Source: Actinomycetes bacterium (GTDB lineage: Bacteria; Actinomycetota; Acidimicrobiia; Acidimicrobiales; RAAP-2). Taken from it: 54,676 bases of DNA. The first letter of the stretch is position 1. Each line of letters begins with the position of its first letter. The notes beneath the pieces were generated by a model that saw only the letters and a program-made list of their open reading frames with translations, ran no database searches and was not told where the DNA came from. A program made the position numbers and the translations under genes. Below are positions 11,986 through 22,006 of the stretch, in pieces. The stretch covers positions 1 through 54,676 of the forward strand of contig JAJYSU010000009.1 in the NCBI GenBank assembly GCA_021793395.1. Direction: 5' to 3'.

Positions 11986-13425
11986 ATGCGGGCTCTGGTC
12001 ACCGGAGCCTCCGGTTACGTCGGGGGCCGACTCGTGCCGCGCCTGCTCGAGGACGGCGTCACGGTGCGCTGTCTGGTCCGTACGCCCGCGAAGTTGACCC
12101 GATCGGCCTGGATCGATGACGTCGAGGTCGTGCCCGGCTCGGTCGAGGGGCCGCTCGACGCGGCCCTGGCCGACGTCGATGTCGCCTACTACCTCATCCA
12201 CGGCATCGGCGACGGACCCGACTGGATTGCCAAGGAGACCCGCGACGCCGAGAACTTTCGCCGCGCTGCCGACGCCGCCGGCGTACGGCGAATTGTCTAC
12301 CTCGGTGGCCTGGGCCAGGACGACGACGGCTTGAGCGCGCACCTCTCCAGCCGTCACGCCGTGGGCGCAGAGCTCGCTCGCGGATCCGTCGAGGTGATCG
12401 AACTTCGCGCCGCGGTGATCATTGGATCAGGCTCGGCGAGTTTTGAAATGCTGCGCTACCTGGTCGAAGTGCTTCCCATCATGGTGACGCCACGGTGGGT
12501 GACCACCCGCTGCCAGCCCATTGCCATAGCCGACGTACTCACGTATCTGGTGGCGGCGGCCCACGCCCCCGACGGCGTCCGCGGCGTCATCGACATTGGA
12601 GGCGCGGACGTGGTCTCCTACGCCGAGATGATGGCGATCTACGCCGCCGAAGCCGGACTACGACGGCGCATTCTGATCCCGGTCCCCGTGCTGTCACCGC
12701 GCCTCTCGAGTCACTGGGTCGGTCTGGTGACGCCGGTTCCGTCCTCCCTCGCCCGACCTCTGGTGGACAGCCTCGTCAACGAAGTGGTGGTTCGCGATGA
12801 CCGTGCCGTGACGCTCTTCGGACCCCCACGCCACGGTCTGCGCGACGCGGTTCGTCTCGCCCTCGCGGCCACGTCACGGCGCGCGGTCACCACGACGTTC
12901 AGTGACGCCGACCTCGCCCCCTTTCGTGCGGACGCCGCGGATCCGTCCTGGGCGGGCGGCACGGAGTTGCACGACGTGCGCCGCGCGCGCACGCACGTGA
13001 CACCCGACGAGTTCTTCACCGTGTTGTGCGAACTCGGGGGTACGCGGGGCTGGTATAGCGGCGAGTGGCTGTGGCGGGTGCGCGGACTCATCGACCGCGC
13101 GTGGGGCGGACCGGGACTGCGGCGCGGCCGCCGTCATCCGCACGACCTGCGCGTCGGCGACCACGTTGACTTCTGGCGCGTCGAACGACTCGAGGCCCCT
13201 CACCACCTCACGTTGCACGCCGAGATGGTCGTGCCGGGTGACGCCTGGCTCGAGTGGCGAGTCGACGCCGACGAGGCGGGAACGCGGATCACCCAACGAG
13301 CACGCTTTCGCCCCCGGGGACTGGGCGGTCGCCTCTACTGGTACGCCGTCCTACCGTTCCACGGCGTCGTCTTCCCCGGGCTCCTGCGCGGCGTGGTGCG
13401 CGACGCCGAGCGCCGCTACGGGTGA
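11986..13425 (+). CDS. NAD(P)-binding SDR/NmrA-like protein fused to DUF2867
   Basis: A 479-residue two-part protein. Residues 1-300 form an atypical short-chain dehydrogenase/NAD-dependent epimerase domain: GASGYVGG nucleotide loop at 7-14, YYLIHGIG, and YLGGLGQD in place of the usual catalytic YxxxK segment. Residues about 325-479 match the DUF2867 (SRPBCC-like) module with GGTRGWYSGEWLWRVRGLIDRAWGGPGLRRGRR. This fusion is known in actinobacteria, where it is annotated as an SDR-family oxidoreductase of unknown function. The ATG at 11986 is 36 bp after serC on the same strand, so co-transcription is likely. No substrate can be assigned. Confidence 0.82.
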   Translation: MRALVTGASGYVGGRLVPRLLEDGVTVRCLVRTPAKLTRSAWIDDVEVVPGSVEGPLDAALADVDVAYYLIHGIGDGPDWIAKETRDAENFRRAADAAGVRRIVYLGGLGQDDDGLSAHLSSRHAVGAELARGSVEVIELRAAVIIGSGSASFEMLRYLVEVLPIMVTPRWVTTRCQPIAIADVLTYLVAAAHAPDGVRGVIDIGGADVVSYAEMMAIYAAEAGLRRRILIPVPVLSPRLSSHWVGLVTPVPSSLARPLVDSLVNEVVVRDDRAVTLFGPPRHGLRDAVRLALAATSRRAVTTTFSDADLAPFRADAADPSWAGGTELHDVRRARTHVTPDEFFTVLCELGGTRGWYSGEWLWRVRGLIDRAWGGPGLRRGRRHPHDLRVGDHVDFWRVERLEAPHHLTLHAEMVVPGDAWLEWRVDADEAGTRITQRARFRPRGLGGRLYWYAVLPFHGVVFPGLLRGVVRDAERRYG

Positions 13426-13866
13426 CATCCCACGGCTCGCGCGTACGCGGCACACGGTAGCCGGGAGAGCGCCACCGCACTCGGGTTGCTGCGCACGAGA
13501 TTGACGACCCACCGCCCGTCCTGGTAGTGCCCGTAGTCCGTCAGCGCCACGCCACCGATCTCGTCGCGCACGATCCAGTACCCGCCAGCGCCGGCGCGGG
13601 CACCCCGTCCGACCGCCGGGCCCGGTGCTCGGACGGGCCCGGTGGCGCCACACGTACGCGCGCCGGCTGATGATCGCCTGGCTAGCGCGATCCCACCGGT
13701 CGTCGACCAGACCGTCGCGGTTCTCCTGGTAGTCCCGGTTGAATGCGCGCGCGACGCGCGTGAGCGGCCACCGTTCGCGGGTCGCGTCGCGACGCCGTCC
13801 CCGCTACGAGGTCGCGACACCGCACCCCGACGGCACGACCCCCGCGAGCAGGACCAGCGTCACGTG
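13426..13866 (-). pseudogene. Decayed small exported protein gene
   Basis: The minus strand holds three pieces that look like one broken gene. A GTG at 13866 opens a short hydrophobic, lipoprotein-like start (VTLVLLAGVVPSGC) that ends in a stop 19 codons on. The same frame continues with AFNRDYQENRDGLVDDRWDRASQ. After a frame change near 13580-13640 the reading becomes GGYWIVRDEIGGVALTDYGHY and ends near a Cys pair (CAAYARAVGC). The pieces have protein-like composition and the expected order. I do not recognise the family. Sequencing error cannot be excluded as the cause of the breaks. It fills the whole gap between the SDR-DUF2867 gene and ilvC. Confidence 0.45.
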
Positions 13867-13906
13867 ACGCGAACGCCCCCACCCCCTACGAGCCGCCTGC
13901 CCGAAA

Positions 13907-14941
13907 CTAATCGGTGTCGCCTCCCGAGACCTCGCTCACCTTCTGCTTGCCGGCCGACACGAAGGGCATCATGGCGCGCAGACGCGTGCCGATCGCCTCG
14001 ATCGGGTGCCGCTTGCCCGCGTCGCGCAACTCGCGGTAGCGAGGTCGCCCAATCCGGTTCTCCTCGATCCACTCCGCGGCGAACGTTCCGTCTTGAATCT
14101 CGGTGAGCACCTTCTTCATCTCGTCCTTGACGGCGGAGGTGATAATGCGCGGGCCGCGGGTCAGATCGCCGTACTCGGCGGTATCCGACACGCTGAAGCG
14201 CATACCGGTAATCCCCTCCTCGTACATCAGATCCACAATGAGCTTCAGCTCGTGCAGGCACTCGAAGTACGCACTCTCGGGCTGGTAACCGGCCTCGACC
14301 AGCGTCTCGTAGCCCGCGGTCACGAGAGCGCTCACGCCCCCGCACAGCACCGCCTGCTCACCGAACAGATCCGTCTCGGTCTCTTCGGTAAAGGTGGTCT
14401 CGAGAACACCAGCGCGAGTCGCCCCGATCCCGTGGGCGTAGGCCAGGGCGAGAGCGTGAGCCTGCCCGGTAGCGTCCTGGTGCACGGCGATCAACGAGGG
14501 CACTCCGCCGCCCTCGAGGTAGGTGCGGCGCACGAGGTGACCCGGCCCCTTGGGCGCCACCATCGCCACGTCCACGTCGGCGGGTGGGGTGATGAGGTTG
14601 AAACGGATATTGAAACCGTGCGCGAAGAGCAGGCACTTGCCGGGCGAAAGGTGCGGCGCAATCTCCAGGTCGTAAATCGCCTTCTGTTCGGTGTCGGGCA
14701 GTAGCACCATGATCACGTCGGCCTCCGCGGCCGCGTCGGCGATACTCAGAACCCGCAAACCGGCCTCTTCCGCCTTCAGCACCGAGGACGACTCGGGGCG
14801 AAGCCCCACGCGTACGTCGTAACCACTGTCGTGCAGGTTGAGGGCGTGGGCGTGGCCCTGGGATCCGTAGCCCAACACCGCGATCGTGCGTCCCCGTAGA
14901 ACTTCGGGATCGGCGTCCTTCTCGTAGTACATCGTGGTCAT
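13907..14941 (-). CDS. ilvC: Ketol-acid reductoisomerase (class I)
   Basis: Converts acetolactate or acetohydroxybutyrate to the dihydroxy-acid by Mg-dependent isomerisation and NADPH reduction. The 344-residue length is that of the short class I enzyme. The Rossmann motif [13 protein letters not shown] lies at 24-36, the cofactor-specificity loop [10 protein letters not shown] near 44-53 (Ser residues suggest NADPH), then FAHGFNI with the conserved His, and the all-alpha catalytic domain with [16 protein letters not shown] and [17 protein letters not shown]. It is the last gene of ilvB-ilvN-ilvC, 21 nt after ilvN, and so should be controlled by the attenuator upstream of ilvB. Confidence 0.97.
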   Translation of the reverse strand: MTTMYYEKDADPEVLRGRTIAVLGYGSQGHAHALNLHDSGYDVRVGLRPESSSVLKAEEAGLRVLSIADAAAEADVIMVLLPDTEQKAIYDLEIAPHLSPGKCLLFAHGFNIRFNLITPPADVDVAMVAPKGPGHLVRRTYLEGGGVPSLIAVHQDATGQAHALALAYAHGIGATRAGVLETTFTEETETDLFGEQAVLCGGVSALVTAGYETLVEAGYQPESAYFECLHELKLIVDLMYEEGITGMRFSVSDTAEYGDLTRGPRIITSAVKDEMKKVLTEIQDGTFAAEWIEENRIGRPRYRELRDAGKRHPIEAIGTRLRAMMPFVSAGKQKVSEVSGGDTD

Positions 14942-14962
14942 CGGAATCGTTCCTCTTCTCTC

Positions 14963-15514
14963 CTAGGCCGTAGCCGTGGCCGTTCGCCCAAGTCTAGGGA
15001 GAGCCACACGACCCGTTCGGTGAAGCTCCACGCCCGCGAACGACTCGAGGGTGCGCTCGAGGTCGTCGCAGGCGCCGGGGGTGCCGGTCAGTGTGACCGT
15101 CACGGCGCTCGCGTCCACGTCGACGATCGCGGCGCCGACGTTCGCGATGGTGTCGAGAAGGCGCGCACGGGTCTCGTGATCGATCACCGGCACCGACGCC
15201 AACAGCAACTCTCGCTCCAACGCGTCACGCGGTGCCAGGTCGCGAATCGCCACCACGTTGACCAACTTGTCCAGCTGGCCCACGATCTGATCGATCGGGG
15301 CCGACTCGGCGTCCACCACAATGGTCACGCGCGAGAACCGAGCATCGCTCTCGGCGGGTGCGACCGCGAGCGAGTAAATGTTGAATCCTCGTCGCGCGAA
15401 CAGTCCCGCGATGCGCGCCAGGACCCCGGCCTTGTTCTCCACCAGTACCGACAGGATGTGGTGACGCACCGGGGTGTGAACAATCTCCGCGGCGAAGGGC
15501 TCGGGGGGCGTCAT
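14963..15514 (-). CDS. ilvN: Acetolactate synthase small (regulatory) subunit
   Basis: The 183-residue regulatory partner of IlvB. An N-terminal ACT domain (about 15-90: HHILSVLVENKAGVLARIAGLFARR broken by the glycine-rich turn, then FNIYSLAV) binds valine and gives feedback inhibition; the C-terminal half (about 95-175) contacts the catalytic subunit. Its ATG overlaps the ilvB stop by 4 nt (ATGA), indicating translational coupling and equal amounts of the two subunits. ilvC follows after 21 nt. Confidence 0.95.
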   Translation of the reverse strand: MTPPEPFAAEIVHTPVRHHILSVLVENKAGVLARIAGLFARRGFNIYSLAVAPAESDARFSRVTIVVDAESAPIDQIVGQLDKLVNVVAIRDLAPRDALERELLLASVPVIDHETRARLLDTIANVGAAIVDVDASAVTVTLTGTPGACDDLERTLESFAGVELHRTGRVALPRLGRTATATA

Positions 15515-17226
15515 CGCGCACCTCCACGCTGAGAGGGGTGCACCATGATGTCATCGTTGCTCGCTCCCGCCGCCACCATGGGGAACACCTTCTCCGAGGC
15601 ATCGGTACGAAAGTCGATCACCACGGGTACGTCGTTGATGGCGTTAGCCTCGTCGATCACGTCGGCCATCTCCTTGACGTTGGTCGCGCGCAGCCCCACG
15701 CAGCCCATCGCCTCAGCCCATTTCACGTAGTCGGGTAGGTCCGCCGACAGGTAGACCTCACTGTAACGCTCGTCGTAGAACATCTCCTGCCACTGACGCA
15801 CCATTCCGAGGTGAGCGTTGTTAAGGATCGCGACCTTAATGGGAATGTGCTCCGTGCGCGCGGTGACCAACTCCTGGGCGGTCATCTGGAAGCACCCGTC
15901 ACCGTCGATACACCACACCGCCCGATCGGGTCGTCCCACCTTGGCCCCGATCGCCGCGGGGACACCGAAGCCCATGGTGCCGGCACCTCCCGAGTTCACC
16001 CACGTGCGCGGCTCCTCGAAGTGCCAGAACTGCGAGGTCCACATCTGGTGCTGACCCACGCCCGAGGCGACGATCGTGCCCGGCTCGGCGCGCTGCGCGA
16101 TCGCTTCGATGACGTGCTGGGGGCGCAGTGGGCCGTCCTCCACGGGCTCGTCGTAGGTGAGTGGGTACCGCGAACGCCACGCCCGGATCTCGCTCCACCA
16201 CGCGTCAAGTGGGGGCGTCGTGACACCGGCGTCTCGCAGCGCGTCGAGAGCCGTGCGCACGTCCGTCTGCACGGTGACGTCAGCGTGGCGAATCTTGTTG
16301 AACTCCGCCCGGTCGATATCCACGTGGATCACCGACGCGTCCGGCGCGAAAGCGGACACTCGCCCGGTGACCCGATCGTCGAAGCGAGCGCCGAGCACCA
16401 CGAGCAGGTCGCTGCGCTGCAGCGCCGTCACCGCGGGGTAGGTCCCGTGCATTCCGGGCATTCCCAAGTTCTGGTCGTGCGAGTCGGGGAACGCCCCGCG
16501 CGCCATCAGCGTGGTGACAACGGGCATGCGCGTGGCCTCCGCGAAAGCCACGAGTGCCTCCGACGCTCCTGACTTCAGCGTTCCTCCGCCCACGAGAAGC
16601 ACGGGCCGTTCGGCGCGGCTGATCAACTCCACCGCGCGCGCGATCGCGTCCTCGTCCACGTCACGCGTCGGGTGATAACCCGGTAGGTCCAACTCGTCGA
16701 GTGTGACGGGGTACCACCACTCCATCATCGATTGACTCACGTCCTTGGGGACGTCGATAAGCACCGGGCCGGGACGTCCGGTTGTCGCGAGGTGAAACGC
16801 GGCGGCCACCGCCCGCGGGAGCTCCTGCGCGGACTGCACGAGGAAGTTGTGCTTGGTAATTCCCATGGTGATTCCCGTGATGTCACACTCCTGGAAGGCG
16901 TCGGTGCCGATCGACGTCGTGGCCACCTGACCCGTGATCACCACCAGCGGTGTCGAGTCCATGTGGGCGTTGCCGATGGGCGTCACGATGTTGGTCGCCC
17001 CCGGTCCACTGGTGACCATGGCCACGCCGGGACGTCCCGTCGCCAGCGCGTAGCCCTCCGCCATGTGCCCGGCACCCTGCTCGTGGCGAGCCAGAATGTG
17101 TCGGATCGGCGAGTCCAGCAACGGATCGTAGACCGGCAGGATCGCCCCACCGGGCAAACCGAAGATCGTCTCCACGCCCTGCTGCTCCAGGCTCTTGATA
17201 AGTGCTTGCGCTCCGGTGAGTTGCAC
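15511..17226 (-). CDS. ilvB: Acetolactate synthase large (catalytic) subunit
   Basis: Thiamine-diphosphate enzyme that condenses two pyruvates to acetolactate, or pyruvate with 2-oxobutyrate. In this 571-residue form the catalytic Glu49 sits in RHEQGAGHMAEGYA, SGPGATN follows near residue 80, and the ThDP/Mg motif IDGDGCFQMT ends in LNN near 440-465. I choose the GTG at 17226, preceded by GAGAGGG; the longer open frame starts inside the attenuator T-run at 17280. A leader peptide rich in Ile, Leu and Val codons and a terminator lie directly upstream, so expression should respond to charging of these tRNAs. Confidence 0.96.
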   Translation of the reverse strand: MQLTGAQALIKSLEQQGVETIFGLPGGAILPVYDPLLDSPIRHILARHEQGAGHMAEGYALATGRPGVAMVTSGPGATNIVTPIGNAHMDSTPLVVITGQVATTSIGTDAFQECDITGITMGITKHNFLVQSAQELPRAVAAAFHLATTGRPGPVLIDVPKDVSQSMMEWWYPVTLDELDLPGYHPTRDVDEDAIARAVELISRAERPVLLVGGGTLKSGASEALVAFAEATRMPVVTTLMARGAFPDSHDQNLGMPGMHGTYPAVTALQRSDLLVVLGARFDDRVTGRVSAFAPDASVIHVDIDRAEFNKIRHADVTVQTDVRTALDALRDAGVTTPPLDAWWSEIRAWRSRYPLTYDEPVEDGPLRPQHVIEAIAQRAEPGTIVASGVGQHQMWTSQFWHFEEPRTWVNSGGAGTMGFGVPAAIGAKVGRPDRAVWCIDGDGCFQMTAQELVTARTEHIPIKVAILNNAHLGMVRQWQEMFYDERYSEVYLSADLPDYVKWAEAMGCVGLRATNVKEMADVIDEANAINDVPVVIDFRTDASEKVFPMVAAGASNDDIMVHPSQRGGAR

Positions 17227-17283
17227 GGGTCCCTCTCTGCTCTCGTTAGGTACTGCGTGGTTGAGTCGTGGCCTAAACAAAAA

Positions 17284-17307
17284 AGGCCTCCCCTGGTGGG
17301 GAGGCCT
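17284..17307 (-). terminator. ilvBNC attenuator (intrinsic terminator)
   Basis: Stem AGGCCTCCCC/GGGGAGGCCT (10 bp) with loop ACCA, followed on the minus strand by TTTTTTG, 52 nt before the ilvB start. The leader segment GAGGC (within the last sense codons of the leader peptide) can pair with GCCTC of the terminator 5' arm and may form the antiterminator. The first T of the T-run is also the closing base of the stem. Confidence 0.85.
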
Positions 17308-17328
17308 CCGGTGTTCGAGTACGTGCGA

Positions 17329-17379
17329 CTACCGGTGCCTCACTCCTACTACTACCAGAATCAGGGACACCGTCGTCAC
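17329..17379 (-). CDS. Branched-chain leader peptide (attenuation)
   Basis: A 16-codon frame encoding MTTVSLILVVVGVRHR, with one Ile, two Leu and five further Val codons, three of the Val codons consecutive. It ends 21 nt before the terminator stem. This is the expected sensor for ilvBNC attenuation: stalling at Val/Leu/Ile codons should prevent terminator formation. The start GTG is exactly 6 nt downstream of the -10 box TTAGAT, so the ribosome probably loads on the 5' end of the RNA. The arrangement matches that of the leu leader. Confidence 0.85.
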   Translation of the reverse strand: MTTVSLILVVVGVRHR

Positions 17380-17385
17380 ACGTCC

Positions 17386-17415
17386 ATCTAAGCACACCGC
17401 ACCACCATCACACAA
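17386..17415 (-). promoter_or_regulatory. Promoter of the ilv leader
   Basis: On the minus strand TTGTGT (-35, 17410-17415), an 18-bp spacer and TTAGAT (-10, 17386-17391) precede the leader GTG by 6 nt. The -35 just touches the region of the ilvD stop codon at 17419. Confidence 0.6.
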
Positions 17416-17418
17416 GAG

Positions 17419-19098
17419 CTAGCGAGAGGTGACCGCCCCCGTCTCCGCTCCCTGGACCAGTCGGGCGAACTTCTCCAGCACGCCCGTGCTGTAACGCGGC
17501 GTAAACGGGGCCACCTCGCGAGCGCGCTGCTCCAGCACCTCGGGGTCCACCAGCAGGTTGATGGTGTTGCTCATCACGTCGATCTCGATGACGTCACCGT
17601 CCGCCACCAGCGCGATCGGTCCACCGTCGAGTGCTTCCGGGGCCACGTGTCCCACGCAGAAGCCGTGCGTCCCGCCGCTGAAGCGCCCGTCGGTCACCAG
17701 CGCACTGTCGCTCCCGCGTCCCACGCCCTTCATCGCCCCCGTCACCGCCAGCATCTCGCGCATTCCCGGTCCGGATCGCGGCCCCTCGTAGCGGATCACC
17801 ACCACCGTCCGCGGGGCAATCTCCCCGGCCAGGATGGCCGCCATCGCGGCGTCCTCGCCGTCAAAGACACGAGCCGTGCCGGTGAAGTGCAACTCGTCGA
17901 TCCCCGCAACCTTCACCACCGAGCCCTTGGGCGCCAGCGTTCCGCTGAGCACGGCGATGCCACCGCGCTCGTGAAGAGGGTGATCGAGGTCGTGGACGAC
18001 GCGCCCGTCGGGAGCCGCCGCCTGATAGGCCGACAGGCTCTCCTCCAACGTCTGTCCGCTGACCGTCATCGTGTCGCCGTGCACCAGACCATGCTCCAAG
18101 AGGTGCGCGAGCACCACCGGCACACCACCCACGAGGTCGAGATCACTCATGTGGTACTGGCCGTGAGGCTTCATGTCCGCCAGGTGCGGCACGCGTCGCG
18201 CTATCTCGTTGAAATCCTCCAGAGCCAAGGGAACCCGTGCTTCGTGCGCGATGGCCAACAAGTGAAGCACCGCGTTGGTCGAACCCCCGAGCGCCATGAC
18301 CACGGCGATCGCGTTCTCGAACGCGTCGCGCGTCATGATGTCGCGCGCGTTGATGCCCCGGTCGAGGAGGTTGAGGACGGCCCGGCCCGATTCGTAGGCG
18401 TACTGATCGCGGCGGGGGTCGACCGAGGGGACCGACGCACTGCCGAGGAGTGACATTCCGAGCGCCTCGGACACGCTGGCCATCGTGTTCGCCGTGAACA
18501 TTCCCGCGCAACTCCCCTCGCCGGGGCACGCCGCACGCTCAATAGCGCCGAGCTCCTCGTCGCTCATGGCTCCCACCGCGTTGGCCCCGACGGCTTCGAA
18601 GACCGACACCACGTCGAGGGCCTGTCCGTTCAACTCGCCCGGCAAGATGGTTCCACCGTAGAGGAAGACGCTCGGTACATTGAGGCGAGCCGCCGCCATC
18701 AGCATGCCCGGCAGCGACTTGTCGCAGCCCGCGAAGGTCACCATCGCGTCGAAACGCTCGGCGTGCATGACCGTCTCCACGGAATCGGCGATCACCTCAC
18801 GCGAGACCAGTGACGCCCGCATCCCCTCGTGACCCATCGAGATGCCGTCGGATACCGCGATGGTGACAAACTCGAAGGGCACGCCACCCCCGTCGCGCAC
18901 GGCCACCTTCGCGCGTCGCGCCAGGCGGTCGAGGGGAAGGTTGCACGGCGTCACCTCGTTCCAGCTCGTCGCTACGCCGATCTGTGCCTTCACCATGTCG
19001 TCGTCCCCGAGACCCATCGCGCGCAACATCGCGCGCGCCGGTGCTCGGCTCGCGCCGATCGTGACCTCAGAGCTTCGTGGAGTGGGGTGGGGTGCCAT
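17419..19098 (-). CDS. ilvD: Dihydroxy-acid dehydratase
   Basis: Dehydrates 2,3-dihydroxy-isovalerate and -methylvalerate to the keto acids; an iron-sulfur enzyme. The 559-residue protein carries the three cluster cysteines in EVTPCN (near residue 52), GCDKSLPG (near 124) and [16 protein letters not shown] (near 197). This is the arrangement of the actinobacterial/plant [2Fe-2S] type. The C-terminal active-site region [17 protein letters not shown] is near 470. The ATG at 19098 lies 6 nt after a TAGTAT -10 box (19105-19110), suggesting a leaderless transcript. It is upstream of ilvBNC but has its own promoter, and the ilv leader promoter starts immediately after it. Confidence 0.96.
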   Translation of the reverse strand: MAPHPTPRSSEVTIGASRAPARAMLRAMGLGDDDMVKAQIGVATSWNEVTPCNLPLDRLARRAKVAVRDGGGVPFEFVTIAVSDGISMGHEGMRASLVSREVIADSVETVMHAERFDAMVTFAGCDKSLPGMLMAAARLNVPSVFLYGGTILPGELNGQALDVVSVFEAVGANAVGAMSDEELGAIERAACPGEGSCAGMFTANTMASVSEALGMSLLGSASVPSVDPRRDQYAYESGRAVLNLLDRGINARDIMTRDAFENAIAVVMALGGSTNAVLHLLAIAHEARVPLALEDFNEIARRVPHLADMKPHGQYHMSDLDLVGGVPVVLAHLLEHGLVHGDTMTVSGQTLEESLSAYQAAAPDGRVVHDLDHPLHERGGIAVLSGTLAPKGSVVKVAGIDELHFTGTARVFDGEDAAMAAILAGEIAPRTVVVIRYEGPRSGPGMREMLAVTGAMKGVGRGSDSALVTDGRFSGGTHGFCVGHVAPEALDGGPIALVADGDVIEIDVMSNTINLLVDPEVLEQRAREVAPFTPRYSTGVLEKFARLVQGAETGAVTSR

Positions 19099-19104
19099 GG
19101 ATCG

Positions 19105-19110
19105 ATACTA
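19105..19110 (-). promoter_or_regulatory. -10 box of ilvD
   Basis: TAGTAT on the minus strand, separated by exactly 6 nt from the ilvD ATG. No convincing -35 hexamer is visible. Confidence 0.5.
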
Positions 19111-19163
19111 GAGACTCGCTCGCCCCCCTTTCGTCGAACCCCGGGCGCGGCCTCGCGCCGGCG

Positions 19164-20585
19164 TTACCCCCGACGAGCGGACAACGCCGCGATCACCGCC
19201 TTGCCGTCGGCCTGACCACGCGTCGCCTTCATCACCAGGCCGACGAAAAACTGCGCTAACTTATCGTCGCCCTCACGGTAGCGACCCCACTCATCGGGGT
19301 GCTGATCGATGATGTCGCCCACCACCCCCTCGAGTGAATCCGACGAGAGTCGTTCAAAACCGCGGTCGGCGGCGATCGCGTGCGGGTCGCCACCCGTGTC
19401 GACCAGCGTCGCCAGCACGGCTTTGGACTGCGTGGCCGACAGATCCCCGCGCTGCTCCATGAGCAACGTCTCGGCGAATCCCTCCCTCGTGATGGATCCC
19501 TGGTCGGGCGCGAGTTCGTTGGCCGCGCGCGAGAGAGCGAGCGACGGATCGACACCTCTCTCAATCGCGCCACGCACGATCGCGTCCAGACCCGCGTCAA
19601 CGACCGTGGCGACGACGTCCAGCTGCGCCTCGCTCACCTCACCCACGAGGGTCAACAGCGCCGCGCGACGTTCGGCCGGCAGTGGACCGAGCCCGGATCG
19701 CACGCGCTCCACCCACGCGGCGTCCGGAGCCAGATCGACCAGATCCGGCTCACGGAAGTACCGGTAGTCGTCGGCCTCCTCCTTCACCCGCATCGTCGCC
19801 GTCACGCCGCGAGCCTCGTCCCAGTGTCGCGTCTCTTGACGCACGACCCCCCCGCTCTCGAGCAGGGCAACCTGGCGAGCGGCCTCGTAGTCGATGGCTC
19901 GTTGCAGCGAACGTAGTGAGTTCAGGTTCTTGATCTCACACCGAGTACCGAACGGCGCGTCCGCGCGGCGCACCGACACGTTGGCGTCGACGCGCATCGA
20001 ACCCTCCTCCATCCGCCCGTCCGACGCGCCCGTCGCGATCAGGATGGCGCGCAGCTCCGACGCGTAGTCCCGCGCCTGCGCCGAGGAGCGGATGTCGGGA
20101 GCCGACACGATCTCCACGAGCGGCACCCCGGACCGGTTGTAGTCCACCAGCGAGTGATCGGCACCATGAAGCCGCCCGGAACCTCCGAGGTGCGTCGACT
20201 TCCCGGTGTCCTCTTCCAGGTGCGCGCGCTCGATCCTCACGCGACTGTGGTCGATCAAATCCAGGTAGCCGTTCGCGTTAATGGGCCGGTCGTACTGGGA
20301 GATCTGGAAGTCCTTGGGCATGTCGGGGTAGAAGTAGTTCTTGCGGTGAAAAGTGGACGGTGCGATCGTGCAGTGAAGCGCTAGTCCAATGGCCATGGCC
20401 AACTCCACCGCGCGCTCGTTGAGAACGGGAAGTGAACCCGGAAGTCCCAGGCACACCGGGCACACGTGAGTATTGGGAGGTGCGCCGAACTCGTTAGGAC
20501 AGCCGCAGAACATCTTGGTACGGGTCTTGAGCTCGGTGTGCACCTCGAGGCCCACCACCATCTCCCACCCCTCACTCAACGTCAC
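19164..20585 (-). CDS. gatB: Asp-tRNA(Asn)/Glu-tRNA(Gln) amidotransferase subunit B
   Basis: The tRNA-binding and kinase-like subunit of GatCAB, which phosphorylates and amidates Glu-tRNA(Gln), and Asp-tRNA(Asn) where present. The 473-residue protein has the N-terminal cradle domain with [10 protein letters not shown] at 12-21, the Zn-binding cysteines in FCGCPN and [11 protein letters not shown] near 25-50, and [17 protein letters not shown] helical region and the YqeY-like tail (about 325-473) recognise the tRNA. The GTG start overlaps the gatA stop by 4 nt (GTGA). Its presence implies a non-discriminating GluRS and no need for GlnRS. Confidence 0.96.
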   Translation of the reverse strand: MTLSEGWEMVVGLEVHTELKTRTKMFCGCPNEFGAPPNTHVCPVCLGLPGSLPVLNERAVELAMAIGLALHCTIAPSTFHRKNYFYPDMPKDFQISQYDRPINANGYLDLIDHSRVRIERAHLEEDTGKSTHLGGSGRLHGADHSLVDYNRSGVPLVEIVSAPDIRSSAQARDYASELRAILIATGASDGRMEEGSMRVDANVSVRRADAPFGTRCEIKNLNSLRSLQRAIDYEAARQVALLESGGVVRQETRHWDEARGVTATMRVKEEADDYRYFREPDLVDLAPDAAWVERVRSGLGPLPAERRAALLTLVGEVSEAQLDVVATVVDAGLDAIVRGAIERGVDPSLALSRAANELAPDQGSITREGFAETLLMEQRGDLSATQSKAVLATLVDTGGDPHAIAADRGFERLSSDSLEGVVGDIIDQHPDEWGRYREGDDKLAQFFVGLVMKATRGQADGKAVIAALSARRG

Positions 20586-22006
20586 GAGCGTCCCTCCGCG
20601 AGCTCCAGCACGCGACCCGCGGCCAGTAGCGTCGCCTCGCTACGGCCCGGCCCGAGGAGTTGCACTCCCACCGCAAGACCGTTCTCGCCCACGCCGAAGG
20701 GCACCGAGATCGCGGCCTCACCGGCGAGATTGGTGGGGATCGTAAAGACATCGGAGAGGTACATCGACATCGGATTGGCGGTTTTCGACCCGAAGGGGAA
20801 GGCTACCGTCGGCGTCGTCGCGCCCACGAGCAGGTCCACCTCGCGGTAGGCGCGACGAAACGCCTCGATCATCTGCGTACGGACCTTCAGGGCCTGACCG
20901 TAGTAGGCGTCGTAGTACCCGGCCGACAGGGCGTACGTGCCCAGCATGATGCGCCGCTTGACCTCCGCGCCGAAGCCCGCCGTACGCGTCGCCTCGTTCA
21001 TCGCGGCCACGTCGTCACCGTCCACCCGCAATCCGTAGCGCACTCCGTCAAAGCGCGCCAGGTTGCTCGACGCCTCGGCCGGGGCGATCAGGTAGTAGGC
21101 GCTGAGGCCGAGGCGCAACTCGGGAATCGAGAACGGAACCACCTCGGCTCCGGCCGCCCGCAACACCTCAACCGCCCGGTCCACCGACGCGACCACGTCC
21201 GCATCGGCCCCGTCGATCAACTCGCGCACCACGCCGATGCGACGACCCGCCACGCCGTCCTCGACGTGACCTCGCAACGCGGGCGCGGGCTCGGGCAGGG
21301 ACGTCGAATCACGAGGGTCGTGACCCGCGATGACCTCCAGCAGCAGGGCGGCGTCGGCGACGGTGCGCGTCAACGGCCCAATCTGGTCTAACGAACTCGC
21401 GAAGGCGATCAGCCCGTAGCGCGACACGAGACCGTAGGTGGGCTTCACCCCGACGATGCCGCACAGCGCCGCCGGCTGGCGGATCGAGCCACCGGTGTCA
21501 CTGCCCAGCGCGAGGGGCGTCATGTTGGCCGCCACCGCCGCCGCCGAACCACCCGAGGAGCCGCCCGGTACCCGGGTCGGATCGAGGGGGTTACGCGTCG
21601 GTCCGAAGGCCGACGTCTCGGTAGACGAGCCCATCGCGAACTCGTCCATATTCGTCTTGCCCATGGGAATCGCGCCGGCGTCCAGCAGCCGGTCGACCAC
21701 GGTCGCGCTGTAGGGCGGGCGCCACCCCTCGAGAATGCGCGACGCGCACGTGGTCGGGATGCCGCGTTGGCACAGGTTGTCCTTCAGGGCCACCGGCACG
21801 CCCGCCAAGGGGCCCACCTCGTCGCCGCGCGCGATCGCGTCGTCCACCCGTTGCGCCGCGGCGCGCGCGCCCGATTCGTCGACGTACAGGAACACGTTGA
21901 GCTCGTCGTTACGCTCGCGAATCGCTCCGAGGGCAATCTCGACCTCGCGCTGCGCCGAACTAGCCCCCTCGCGTACGTCGCGCGCGATCTCGCTCGCCGA
22001 CCTCAC
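20582..22006 (-). CDS. gatA: Asp-tRNA(Asn)/Glu-tRNA(Gln) amidotransferase subunit A
   Basis: Amidase-signature subunit that releases ammonia from glutamine (or asparagine) and channels it to GatB. In the 474-residue protein the Ser-cisSer-Lys triad is at Lys75 (PVALKDN), Ser150 (GGSSGGSA) and Ser174 ([10 protein letters not shown]), an even offset of four from the residues known in Staphylococcus aureus GatA. The GTG start overlaps the gatC stop by 4 nt, and its own stop overlaps the gatB start by 4 nt, so the three subunits are translationally coupled. Confidence 0.97.
   Translation of the reverse strand: MRSASEIARDVREGASSAQREVEIALGAIRERNDELNVFLYVDESGARAAAQRVDDAIARGDEVGPLAGVPVALKDNLCQRGIPTTCASRILEGWRPPYSATVVDRLLDAGAIPMGKTNMDEFAMGSSTETSAFGPTRNPLDPTRVPGGSSGGSAAAVAANMTPLALGSDTGGSIRQPAALCGIVGVKPTYGLVSRYGLIAFASSLDQIGPLTRTVADAALLLEVIAGHDPRDSTSLPEPAPALRGHVEDGVAGRRIGVVRELIDGADADVVASVDRAVEVLRAAGAEVVPFSIPELRLGLSAYYLIAPAEASSNLARFDGVRYGLRVDGDDVAAMNEATRTAGFGAEVKRRIMLGTYALSAGYYDAYYGQALKVRTQMIEAFRRAYREVDLLVGATTPTVAFPFGSKTANPMSMYLSDVFTIPTNLAGEAAISVPFGVGENGLAVGVQLLGPGRSEATLLAAGRVLELAEGRS

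Noticed and set aside
17227-17280. N-terminal extension of ilvB to a TTG at 17280
   Set aside because: The extension begins in the attenuator's T-run and has no family similarity. The GTG at 17226 has a ribosome binding site.
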